Assembly (NCBI RefSeq): GCF_000949475.1
Contig: NZ_JRHC01000001.1
Span: 1,922,001-1,986,000, forward strand
Length of the DNA: 64,000 nucleotides
Source of the DNA: Draconibacterium sediminis
GTDB taxonomy: Bacteria; Bacteroidota; Bacteroidia; Bacteroidales; Prolixibacteraceae
Direction: 5' to 3'
Part shown: piece by piece, positions 28,163 through 36,679 of the stretch
Layout of the letters: every line of letters begins with the position of its first letter
How positions within the stretch are numbered: position 1 is the stretch's first letter
Made by a program: the position numbers and the translations under genes
The notes under the pieces: generated by a model
Databases searched by the model: none
The model's input: the letters and a program-made list of their open reading frames with translations, nothing else
What the model was told of the DNA's origin: nothing

Positions 28163-28169
28163 AAAAACT

Positions 28170-28221
28170 CTCACAAAGCTGCGAAAGTACATTCTTTGTG
28201 TCTTAGCGCCTCTGCGAGAAA
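28170..28221. repeat. Dispersed 'CTTTGxG' type short repeat in the dhaL/isomerase gap
   Basis: The gap holds CTTTGTGTCTTAGCGCCT followed by CTGCGAGAAA, facing an inverted partner CTCACAAAGCTGCGAAAG. This resembles a small element (CTTTGCGTCTTTGCGCCTTTGCG-like) that I recall being scattered through genomes of Bacteroidota and other phyla. Its role is unknown. Confidence 0.5.
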
Positions 28222-28235
28222 CAAAAACAAATATT

Positions 28236-29204
28236 ATGTCAGAAATAAAACAAGGAGTTATAATTGGTTTTCTGGGAAAAACACAGGATCGTTTTTCTGA
28301 ATACCAGGCGCCGGTAACTACCGAGCAGAAATTAGAATTTGTATCGAAAATTGATGGTTTTACCGGAGTTGAAATGGTTTTTCCGTACGAAAATGAAGGA
28401 CCGGCAGAAACCAAAGCTTTAATGGATAAATACGGACTTGAGTTCGCAGCAATAAACGTAAATATAAAAAAGGAAACCGAATGGGTACCCGGAGCTCTTT
28501 CGCGCCCCGATAAAGGGATTCGCGACCGTGCAGTTGCCATGATTAAAAAAGCAAAAGACTTTGCAAAAGCTGTGGGCGCACCACATGTAACTTGCTGCCC
28601 TTTAAGCGACGGATACGATGTGCTTTTCCAGATAAACTATAAAACAGCATGGAACCACATGGTGGAAACTTTTGCTGAGGCTGCCGATTATTTACCTGAA
28701 ATTCCTTTGTTTCTTGAACCAAAATATTCAGAAACACGTGTACATTGCCAAATCGATTCAACCGCAAAAGGTGTGCTGTTGTTAAAAGATATTCAGTGCA
28801 AAAACACCGGGATTACAATTGATATGGGGCACTCGTTGCAAAGTCAGGAAAATCCGGCGCAGGCACTTTCCCTCATTTATGAAAACGGATTTGATGCCTA
28901 CATTCATACCAACGATAACGATACCAAGGCCGACTGGGATTTAATTGGTGCCAGCCGCCACTTTTTGCATTACATCGAGCTGATGTTTTGGGCACAGGAA
29001 TACGGTTACAATAAATATTTTACAACGGATGCTTCACCACGTATTTTCGATGTCTTGGAATTTTTTAACCGTCACTCGGAAATAACCACTGGTGCTTATA
29101 AACTGGCACAAAAATTAAACCGCCAACAAATTCTGGAAATGATGCGCATTGAAGATTACAACGGATTAATGCAAATGGTTAATAAAGAAATTTACAGGAT
29201 ATAG
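28236..29204 (+). CDS. Second TIM-barrel sugar isomerase/epimerase
   Basis: A 322-residue cytoplasmic protein of the xylose-isomerase-like TIM-barrel superfamily, not closely similar to the one at 25098. Likely metal-binding strands are GVEMVFPYENEG, LFLEPKYSE, ITIDMGHS, YIHTNDND and TTDASPR. With the RpiB and the other TIM barrel this makes three isomerases in one block, one more than a simple kinase-isomerase route needs. It could act first, converting an aldose to a ketose before phosphorylation by DhaKL. Sugar substrate not resolvable from sequence. Confidence 0.8.
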   Translation: MSEIKQGVIIGFLGKTQDRFSEYQAPVTTEQKLEFVSKIDGFTGVEMVFPYENEGPAETKALMDKYGLEFAAINVNIKKETEWVPGALSRPDKGIRDRAVAMIKKAKDFAKAVGAPHVTCCPLSDGYDVLFQINYKTAWNHMVETFAEAADYLPEIPLFLEPKYSETRVHCQIDSTAKGVLLLKDIQCKNTGITIDMGHSLQSQENPAQALSLIYENGFDAYIHTNDNDTKADWDLIGASRHFLHYIELMFWAQEYGYNKYFTTDASPRIFDVLEFFNRHSEITTGAYKLAQKLNRQQILEMMRIEDYNGLMQMVNKEIYRI

Positions 29205-29243
29205 AATAAATTTAAAATCAACTAAAACAATAAATACTAAATC

Positions 29244-31064
29244 ATGAAACATCTACTGATTTTTGCATTGGCGGCATTTCTCCTCTTTTCGTGTACGCCC
29301 AATAAACCTGAGATTACAGGAGAATTAAAAACCTGGCACAAGATAACTTTAACCTTCGATGGACCTGAATCATCCGAAATGACCACACCCAATCCGTTTA
29401 CTGATTACCGGCTGGATGTAATCTTTTCGAAAGGTGATCAGAATTTTGTAGTGCCGGGCTATTTTGCTGCCGATGGTCAGGCTGCTTTTACATCTGCGGA
29501 TTCAGGAAATAAGTGGCGTGTTCATTTTTCACCAAATGCGGAAGGAGAGTGGACCTACAAAGTTTCATTTAAAAAAGGAGCAGGTATTGCCGTTAGCAAA
29601 GATGAAGGCGAAAGTGCTAAATTTATGGACGGTGCAACAGGGACTTTCATGGTTGAAAAAACCGATAAATCAGGTCGTGATTTGCGTGCGCACGGAAGAC
29701 TGCAATACGTAGGCGAGCATTATCAGCGATTTGCCGAAACAGGACAATATTTTTTAAAATGTGGTGCCGATGCTCCTGAAAATTTTCTGGCCTATTACGA
29801 AATAGACAATACGCCAAATGTAGGCGATCGTTTAAAGAAATGGGAAGATCACGCTGGTGATTATAACCAGGATGCTGAAGCATTTTTATGGGGGCCGGAC
29901 AAACAAAAAGGAAAGAATCTCTTAGGTGCAATTAACTACCTTTCATCGAAAGGAATGAATGCTTTTTCGTTTCTGACCTTTAATATCGATGGCGACGACC
30001 GTAACGTTTATCCATACTTGCTGAAGGTAAGTAACGAAGAATACGAAAAGGCCGCTAACGTGAAAAAGAATCCGAAACAGTGGGAAGAGCTTACTATTCA
30101 CGATCGGTTTGATGTGTCGAAAATGGACCAGTGGGAACAGATATTTGCTTATGGCGAAATGAAAGGGATGTTTCTGCACTTTAAAACCCAGGAAAACGAA
30201 AACGACCAGAAAATGGATGGAGGCGAGGTAGGACCTGAAAGGAAACTTTATTACCGCGAACTAATTGCACGTTACAGTCATCATTTGGCGTTGAACTGGA
30301 ACCTTGGCGAAGAAATGACACAAACCGTTCAGCAGGTAAAAGACATGGCGGCTTACTTTGCTAAAAACGATCCGTATAAAAACCTGGTTGTGGTGCATAC
30401 TTTTCCCGAGCAGCATGATAAGTATTACGCTCCTTTGGTTGGCGAAAATTCAGAACTTACCGGCTTGTCGATACAAACCAATCAACCCGATTTTTCGCGT
30501 GTGCACAGTGCCGTTAATAAATGGGTAAAAGCGTCGGCTAAAGCGGGCAAAAAGTGGGTAGTTGCTGTTGACGAACCTGGTGATGCTCAGCACGCATTAA
30601 TTACTGATGAGGAAAATCCGGAGCATAATGACGCTCGCATTAACGGACTTTGGGGAACATTTATGGCCGGTGGCTGTGGTACCGAATGGTATTTTGGCTA
30701 TAAACACCCGCATTCCGATCTTACCTGCGAATCGTGGCGTTCGCGCGACCTGTTTTGGGATCAGTGTAATATTGCGCTCGATTTCTTTAACGAAAACGAA
30801 ATTCCGGTTGAAACCATGGTTAATGCCAACGAGCTTACCTCTACCGAAAATGATTATGTGTTTGCAAAAACCGGCCAGGTGTATCTTATATACAGTAAAA
30901 CCGGCGAGAATATCGAAATTAACTTACCCGATGTTGGTTACACCGCTACCTGGTTTAATCCAAGAAACGGAAAAAGCTTGCAAATAACCGAAAGTACAGC
31001 AAACGAAGAAATTAAGCTCCAATGCCCTACAGAACAGGATTGGCTACTTTACCTACAAAAATAA
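29244..31064 (+). CDS. DUF5060-type glycosidase-like lipoprotein
   Basis: A 606-residue lipoprotein (LLFSC, Cys17). Residues about 28-135 form a beta-sandwich (TWHKITLTFDGPE through EGEWTYKVSF) as in DUF5060 domains. A TIM barrel follows (about 150-520) with INYLSSKGMNAFSFLTF and two candidate catalytic acids, Glu356 in NLGEEM and Glu444 in VAVDEPGDAQH. A small C-terminal beta domain ends YTATWFNPRNGKSLQI. Relatives occur with clan GH-A enzymes that act on algal galactans and with apiosidase-like proteins, so it may hydrolyse the target glycan. It lies 39 bp after the second isomerase and so seems part of the same operon. Confidence 0.72.
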   Translation: MKHLLIFALAAFLLFSCTPNKPEITGELKTWHKITLTFDGPESSEMTTPNPFTDYRLDVIFSKGDQNFVVPGYFAADGQAAFTSADSGNKWRVHFSPNAEGEWTYKVSFKKGAGIAVSKDEGESAKFMDGATGTFMVEKTDKSGRDLRAHGRLQYVGEHYQRFAETGQYFLKCGADAPENFLAYYEIDNTPNVGDRLKKWEDHAGDYNQDAEAFLWGPDKQKGKNLLGAINYLSSKGMNAFSFLTFNIDGDDRNVYPYLLKVSNEEYEKAANVKKNPKQWEELTIHDRFDVSKMDQWEQIFAYGEMKGMFLHFKTQENENDQKMDGGEVGPERKLYYRELIARYSHHLALNWNLGEEMTQTVQQVKDMAAYFAKNDPYKNLVVVHTFPEQHDKYYAPLVGENSELTGLSIQTNQPDFSRVHSAVNKWVKASAKAGKKWVVAVDEPGDAQHALITDEENPEHNDARINGLWGTFMAGGCGTEWYFGYKHPHSDLTCESWRSRDLFWDQCNIALDFFNENEIPVETMVNANELTSTENDYVFAKTGQVYLIYSKTGENIEINLPDVGYTATWFNPRNGKSLQITESTANEEIKLQCPTEQDWLLYLQK

Positions 31065-31079
31065 GCTAAACAAAAGTAA

Positions 31080-31853
31080 ATGAAAGAAAAAATAGCACTC
31101 CTGTTGACATGTATTTGTTTGCAGGTTTTTTCAGGTTTTGCTCAAAACTTCTCAAATCCAATTGTAGAAAACAATGTTGTTTTTGAAGAAGAAAAGGGCA
31201 TGATAGCCGTTGAAGCTGAATATTTTTTTAAGCAATCAAAAAATGATGTCAGACAATGGTATCGGACTTCGAAAAACGAGCAGGCAAAAGTTGGTCGCGA
31301 CGAAGATGGCTCGCATTGTAAAAATGCCGGGAACAATGCCTATGTTGAAATATTGCCCGATACCCGAGTTACGCATGGCGATAAATTGATTACCGGCGAA
31401 AACTTTAGTAATAAAGCTGGCGAAATGGGCATTTTGCACTATAAGGTAAAAATTAATAATCCTGGACGTTATTATGTTTGGGTGCGTGCATACAGCAGTG
31501 GCTCGGAGGATAATGGGATACACGTTGGAATTGATGGAGAGTGGCCCGATACGGGGCAGCGAATGCAGTGGTGCGAAGGCAAAAATACCTGGCGCTGGGA
31601 AAGTAAACAACGAACAGAAAAAAATCATTGCGGCGAGGCCTACAAAATTTACTTTGATATTGACAAAGCAGGCGAGCATGAAATAATGTTTAGCATGCGC
31701 GAGGATGGTTTTGAATTCGACCGCTTTTTGCTAACTACTGAAAAAGAATACAGACCGGAGGGGATCGGCCCGGATGTTAAAATCGCTTCAGGGAAATTGC
31801 CTAAATCCTGTCCAGTGGTGACAGAAAATCCGATTTCAGAAAAATCATTATAA
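31080..31853 (+). CDS. Stand-alone exported carbohydrate-binding protein (CBM-like jelly roll)
   Basis: A 257-residue exported protein with a signal peptide ending near FAQ22. It has a single beta-jelly-roll like the C-terminal domain of GH115 enzymes and family 6/35 binding modules: MIAVEAEYFFKQ, GNNAYVEILPD, ILHYKVKINNPGRYYVWVRAYS, GIHVGIDGEWPD and MFSMREDGFEFDRFLL. No catalytic residues are expected. It follows the DUF5060 gene by 15 bp, and the pair may act together on the same chain. It is the last gene before a long 3' region and terminator. Confidence 0.75.
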   Translation: MKEKIALLLTCICLQVFSGFAQNFSNPIVENNVVFEEEKGMIAVEAEYFFKQSKNDVRQWYRTSKNEQAKVGRDEDGSHCKNAGNNAYVEILPDTRVTHGDKLITGENFSNKAGEMGILHYKVKINNPGRYYVWVRAYSSGSEDNGIHVGIDGEWPDTGQRMQWCEGKNTWRWESKQRTEKNHCGEAYKIYFDIDKAGEHEIMFSMREDGFEFDRFLLTTEKEYRPEGIGPDVKIASGKLPKSCPVVTENPISEKSL

Positions 31854-32122
31854 TATACTTGGGAAAGGGGGTAATGGAATGAAACTCTTTCGTGTATCGT
31901 CACTTCCAATTGAAGAAACAAATTATTACGCAAGTTAGAACGGGCAATGCCCGCCATAAATCCCAAAGAGTATATGATAAGCATCGTCAAGGCTCAACGG
32001 CACTGAGGATTACAACGCATTTTAAATAGGGACGATAAAGGTAGTATTCCACTGGAAAAGGATTAACACGGGGTAGTGCTTTTGAGTAAGCTTTGATTTT
32101 TGAAAAATAATTATAAAGCATT
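31854..32122 (+). other. Long untranslated stretch between last gene and its terminator
   Basis: About 270 bp with no supportable reading frame lie between the 31853 stop and the terminator at 32123. It contains a GGGCAATGCCC mini-hairpin near 31942. It could be an unusually long 3' region, a small RNA or a decayed gene; I cannot tell which. Confidence 0.35.
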
Positions 32123-32155
32123 GAGAGGTAGCAAAATGGCTGCCTCTCTTTTTTT
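32123..32155 (+). terminator. Rho-independent terminator
   Basis: Ten-base stem GAGAGGTAGC / GCTGCCTCTC with one G-T pair, a 6-base loop, and a run of seven T. It probably ends the rpiB to 31853 transcript. Confidence 0.85.
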
Positions 32156-32259
32156 GCTTTGTGTACAATTGTGTTAAACTTGCGTACTCATAGGGAAGTA
32201 CAAATGACACTAAAATAATAGGTTTGCGTTGAAAAAAATAACTATTCGAACTTAAAACT

Positions 32260-34125
32260 ATGAACCTTAAATTGCTCTTTATTTTTATTCTTGGTTTAGG
32301 AATAACTTTAACCTCTGGTGCCCAATTTTTGGTTCACCCCGATTACGATGCCCAACCAATAAAACCTTTGTTAAAAGGTTTGTCTCATCCACAGGTTTGT
32401 GTTGCTCCTGATGGTTGGTACTACTTAACGGGAACGGTGGGTGAGGCCAAACAAAGTTTTGAGAACGATGGAATATACCTCTGGAAATCGAAGGATTTGA
32501 TTGAATGGAAGGCGTTGGGGAAAGTTTTCGATGTGTCGGAAATTACCTGGCAAAAGAGAGGGGAGCCTGTTTACGGCACCAATCATTCCAAACGCAGGGA
32601 AGGATGCAGGGGGGCGGAATTGCATTTTGTTAAGGGGAATTATTTCCTGGTGTATTCAACCGTTTATCAATCAATTGGAATTTTAAAAAGCAAAACCAAC
32701 AAAGCAGAAGGTCCTTACGAAGATTGGGCTAAATTATTACCGTGGGGCTACGATCCTTCATTATTCGAGGACACCGACGGGAAAGTCTATTTAACATGGG
32801 ATGGAGCCAATATTGCCCGTTTGTCGGATGACCTGAAAAAGCTGGACGAAAGTCCCCAAACGATTATCCCTGAAATTTTTCCGCCTAAAGGATGGGGTGA
32901 ATATCCCGTATTGGATAAAGTTGGCACGGCAGGCGCACACATCATAAAATTGGATGGGAAATACTGTTTTGTAGCAAGCGATATGCAACACCGAATGGGA
33001 ACCTGGTGCGACGACCTTTTTCTTGCGGTTTCCGAAGGAGACATTTATGGTCCGTATCATCGACGTGAGTTTGTAGTACCTCATGCATCGCACTCTTCAA
33101 TATTTCAAGATAGGGAAGGAAACTGGTGGAGTACATTCGCCGGAAATCCTGACGATCCTTATGCCATGTTTTCCGGGGCAACAGGTTTGCTCCCTTTGGT
33201 GAAAGGATCAAAATACAGATTGAAACCTTCCCCCGGGCTAATTCTTGAAAAAGGAGTAATTGGCAGCATGCATCCGGTTCAATCGGTAAAGGATATTTTT
33301 ATGCGCGATCCCAGCATTTGTGTGGGGCACGATGGTGCCTACTACCTCGTTTCAACATTGGGCGAACCTTCTCAACCTCCGCACGGAGGGCTTAAAATGT
33401 GGCGTTCAACCGATCTTGAAAACTGGGATTCGCTTGGCTACATCTGGAACTGGGATAAAAATGCCACCTGGCAAATCAACAGAAAAAGAGATGAACCCGG
33501 GCGAAAAGAAATGCTTTGGGCTCCCGAGATCTCCTACATTAACGGAACGTACTGGATATGTTTCAGCCACAGCCTAACCCCCAGGGTAACATCCCTAATA
33601 AAGAGTTCTACAGGTTTGCCTGAAGGTCCTTACGTCGATCCGATAAGTGGTCCGGTTAGCGATGGAATTGATGGCTTCCTCTTTCAGGATGATGATGACG
33701 AAGTGTACTATTTGTGGGGAGGTGGACAAATGGCAAAAATGAAAAAGGATATGAGTGGTTTTGCTGAAGAACCGATAACTATTTTAGCCGGAGGTTGGGA
33801 GAAAATGGGATACGAGGGTTGTTGCCTGATCAAACACAAAGACAAATATATTCTCACTGCATCCGACCATAGTGGCGACCATAATGGTACATACGATTTA
33901 ATGTACGCGATTGCCGATAATGTGAAGGGACCCTATTCCGAACGTCGCTTTGCAGCGGGACATGCAGGACACGCAACTTTATTTCATGGGACCGACGGCA
34001 AGTTGTATTGCACGGTTTTTGGCAGCGATTCACATTGTCCGGTTCATCAGCAACTCGGAATTATTGAGGTTGATTTTGATAAGGAGTTTAATTTCATCAT
34101 GAAAGACTCAAAGATTGGGTACTAA
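32260..34125 (+). CDS. Tandem double-domain GH43-like protein
   Basis: A 621-residue exported protein with a signal peptide ending near SGAQ22. It has two complete propellers of the same family in tandem. Domain 1 (about 40-335) has VCVAPDGWYYLTG, YDPSLFEDTDGKVYLTWDG and GTAGAHIIKLDGKY. Domain 2 (about 340-621) has RDPSICVGHDGAYYLVS, WAPEISYINGTYW, IDGFLFQDDDDEVYYLWGG and MGYEGCCLIKHKDKY. In domain 1 the acid position reads AGAH rather than EG, so it may be non-catalytic, while domain 2 keeps Asp-Asp-Glu. The stop is 3 bp before the next GH43 gene. Confidence 0.82.
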   Translation: MNLKLLFIFILGLGITLTSGAQFLVHPDYDAQPIKPLLKGLSHPQVCVAPDGWYYLTGTVGEAKQSFENDGIYLWKSKDLIEWKALGKVFDVSEITWQKRGEPVYGTNHSKRREGCRGAELHFVKGNYFLVYSTVYQSIGILKSKTNKAEGPYEDWAKLLPWGYDPSLFEDTDGKVYLTWDGANIARLSDDLKKLDESPQTIIPEIFPPKGWGEYPVLDKVGTAGAHIIKLDGKYCFVASDMQHRMGTWCDDLFLAVSEGDIYGPYHRREFVVPHASHSSIFQDREGNWWSTFAGNPDDPYAMFSGATGLLPLVKGSKYRLKPSPGLILEKGVIGSMHPVQSVKDIFMRDPSICVGHDGAYYLVSTLGEPSQPPHGGLKMWRSTDLENWDSLGYIWNWDKNATWQINRKRDEPGRKEMLWAPEISYINGTYWICFSHSLTPRVTSLIKSSTGLPEGPYVDPISGPVSDGIDGFLFQDDDDEVYYLWGGGQMAKMKKDMSGFAEEPITILAGGWEKMGYEGCCLIKHKDKYILTASDHSGDHNGTYDLMYAIADNVKGPYSERRFAAGHAGHATLFHGTDGKLYCTVFGSDSHCPVHQQLGIIEVDFDKEFNFIMKDSKIGY

Positions 34126-34128
34126 CTT

Positions 34129-35136
34129 ATGAAAGGTATACTGGTAATAGTATTAGTTTGGTTCAGTCAACTACTTGTTGGCCAGGAAATCAGAAAATGG
34201 GAATTGAGCGATATTCCTCTCCGCGATCCGTTTATTTTAGCCGATGAGCAAAATCAAACCTATATATTGTTTGCTGCAACCCGCGGTGATTTGCGTGGAC
34301 CAAACGGAAGACAGGGCGTTTGCGCCTATAAAAGTAAAGACCTGAAAACATGGGAAGGGCCTTTTATTGTTTTTGAAAATCCAGAACGATTTTGGGCCGA
34401 TCCCAATCATGACGTATGGGCACCCGAGGTTCACCACTACCGGAACAAATATTACCTTTTTGCCACTTTTACAAATCCTACTGATACCATCGAAATCAGG
34501 TCGGATGGAATACCTGTTGTCCTTCGCGGAACACAAATTTTGGTAGCTGATGATCCAATGGGACCATTCAATCCATTTGATTTGGAAAAACCAACAACAT
34601 CAGCTAATTGGTCAGCTCTGGATGGAACTTTATATGAAGAAGATGGTAAACCCTATATGGTTTTCTGCCACGAGTGGGTTCAAATCAATGAAGGTACTTT
34701 CGAGCTGGTTGAACTTAAACCTGATCTTACCGGATTTGCAGGCGAGCCTGAAACAGTTTTTAAGACCAATGATGCTCCCTGGGTAAAACGTATGGATGTA
34801 CTGGGAATTAAATACCGTGGACAGGATATTCCCGGCTTTGTTTCCGATGGCCCGTTCATTCATCGGTTGCCATCAGGGAAGTTAATATGCCTGACCTCCA
34901 GTTTTGGTGAAAATGGCTATTCGCTTTCCTATGCGCTTTCGAAATCAGGAAAACTCAAAGGTCCATGGATACATCCACAAGAACCTTTATTGACCGATGG
35001 ACACGGACACGGCATGATATTCCGAACTTTTGATGGAAAATTGATGCTGACTTGTCATTTCCCAAATGCAAATCCTTCTCGGGCAGTGATTTATGAGATT
35101 GACGAAATAGTGGATGGAATAATAATGAAAAGCTGA
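34129..35136 (+). CDS. GH43-family glycosidase, exported
   Basis: A 335-residue protein with a signal peptide ending near VGQ19. The propeller carries Asp33 in LRDPFILAD (base), VWAPEVHHYRNKYYLF, Asp165 in WSALDGTLYEEDG and Asp240 in VSDGPFIHRLPSGKL where most families have a Glu acid. The Asp in this DGPF form occurs in some GH43-like clades, so the enzyme may still be active, but the acid is not certain. The gene starts 3 bp after its neighbour and ends 6 bp before a sulfatase, giving a compact three-gene operon. Confidence 0.85.
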   Translation: MKGILVIVLVWFSQLLVGQEIRKWELSDIPLRDPFILADEQNQTYILFAATRGDLRGPNGRQGVCAYKSKDLKTWEGPFIVFENPERFWADPNHDVWAPEVHHYRNKYYLFATFTNPTDTIEIRSDGIPVVLRGTQILVADDPMGPFNPFDLEKPTTSANWSALDGTLYEEDGKPYMVFCHEWVQINEGTFELVELKPDLTGFAGEPETVFKTNDAPWVKRMDVLGIKYRGQDIPGFVSDGPFIHRLPSGKLICLTSSFGENGYSLSYALSKSGKLKGPWIHPQEPLLTDGHGHGMIFRTFDGKLMLTCHFPNANPSRAVIYEIDEIVDGIIMKS

Positions 35137-35142
35137 ATTAAA

Positions 35143-36504
35143 ATGAAAAAACTAGTTTTGCTTATAGTTCTTTGTGCTTCGATATTTGCAAGTGCCCAAC
35201 AAAAACCAAACGTACTTTTTCTGATTGTTGACGACATGAACGACTACGGTTTTTATGAAACAGTGTCGCAAATTAAAATGCCCTATCTCAACAAATTCAA
35301 AGAAAGTGCAGTGGTTTTCGAGAATGCCAATTGCGGTTCACCGGTTTGTACGCCTTCACGTGCCGCGGTATTCAGTGGTTTGTTTCCACATCATACCGGC
35401 GCTTACTTCAATGGTTGCGATCCCTGGAATAAATCAGAAAAACTAAAGCAACAGGAGACACTTCCTGAAATGTTTAAACGAAATGGCTACGAAACATTCG
35501 GTCGGGGAAAGTTGTATCATGCGCAACTTAGTGAAGGTAGAATTGAAAAAAACTTCGATAACAGGCCAATTTATGGAGGTGGATTCGGGCCTTTTCCTGA
35601 CGAAGAACACCAGATTAAGGGAAAATTCTGGGGAATACAGGCATTTCCTGATTCCATATTTCCGGACGTAAAAAATGCAAATGCAGCGATTGAATTTCTG
35701 CAGCAGGATCACGATAAACCTTTCTTTCTTGCGCTGGGATTGTGGCGGCCACATACGCCTTTTACCTGCCCGCAACGTTTTTACGATATGTACGACATGA
35801 ACGATATTGAACTTCCAAAAGGTTACAATGAAAACGATTTGTCGGATATACCGGAAATTGCCAAAGAATTGCTCGATCCGTTTGGCCGATTTAATCCGAA
35901 AAACAAACAGGAATGGAAAGAATTGATTCGGGCATATTTTGCCTGTACCACCTTTGCCGACTGGAGCGTTGGAAGGGTTATTGAAACCCTAGACAATAGT
36001 AAATATGCAGAAAATACCATTGTTGTTTTTTGGTCGGACAACGGTTATCACTGTGGAGAGAAGAACCATTGGGAGAAAAATACCTTGTGGGAACAGGCGG
36101 CAAAAACGCCAATGGCAATTCGTGTTCCGGGAGTAAAAGAAAATGGTAAACATTGTTTTGCTCCGGTGAGTTCGGTTGATTTATATCCAACTTTAACAGA
36201 GTTGTGTAATTTGAATCAGAAAAGTAAGACCGACGGTAAAAGTTTGAAACCCTTGCTGGACAATGTAGAACTTGACTGGAAACCGGCACTTACAACTTTT
36301 GGCGAAGGGTTCGCATCCGTTCGCGATAAACGGTTTCGTTACATACGCTATTCCGATGGAAGTGAGGAATTATATGATCATTTGAACGACCCTTATGAAT
36401 GGAATAATATTCAGGGGAAACATGCTGTTCAAAGAATTAAATTAAGATTGGGGAAGTATATTCCGGAAAAATTTGCCAAAGAATTGCAAGGGAGAAAAAA
36501 TTAA
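35143..36504 (+). CDS. S1-family sulfatase, iduronate-2-sulfatase-like
   Basis: A 453-residue exported sulfatase (signal peptide ending ASAQ19). Metal site NVLFLIVDDMNDYGF, maturation motif PVCTPSRAAVFSG with Cys69, RPHTPFTCPQRFYDMY and FWSDNGYHCGEKNHWEK place it in the iduronate-2-sulfatase-like branch with the 9708 protein. They differ in the maturation motif (CTPSR here, CGASR there). It closes the GH43-GH43-sulfatase operon; 175 bp then precede the first HTCS gene. Confidence 0.92.
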   Translation: MKKLVLLIVLCASIFASAQQKPNVLFLIVDDMNDYGFYETVSQIKMPYLNKFKESAVVFENANCGSPVCTPSRAAVFSGLFPHHTGAYFNGCDPWNKSEKLKQQETLPEMFKRNGYETFGRGKLYHAQLSEGRIEKNFDNRPIYGGGFGPFPDEEHQIKGKFWGIQAFPDSIFPDVKNANAAIEFLQQDHDKPFFLALGLWRPHTPFTCPQRFYDMYDMNDIELPKGYNENDLSDIPEIAKELLDPFGRFNPKNKQEWKELIRAYFACTTFADWSVGRVIETLDNSKYAENTIVVFWSDNGYHCGEKNHWEKNTLWEQAAKTPMAIRVPGVKENGKHCFAPVSSVDLYPTLTELCNLNQKSKTDGKSLKPLLDNVELDWKPALTTFGEGFASVRDKRFRYIRYSDGSEELYDHLNDPYEWNNIQGKHAVQRIKLRLGKYIPEKFAKELQGRKN

Positions 36505-36679
36505 GTAAAATGTTGTTATGTCGAAGGAGTAGCTTATAATTTTATTTGGGGAACAGAAAAATCTGTAAAAGAATGCTATTTTACCGATTTATTGATGTTC
36601 GTTAACTGATAACAATGCTTTAATTTGATTTATTTAAATTTAATAGTTACAATTTATTGTGTTAATGTAAAATGAGAAT

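Noticed and set aside
25098-31064. Full D-apiose catabolic pathway
   Set aside because: An apiose-isomerase-like TIM barrel, DhaKL and an apiosidase-like DUF5060 protein are suggestive, but the sugar kinase of the FGGY type and the transketolase pair known from apiose routes are absent in this window.
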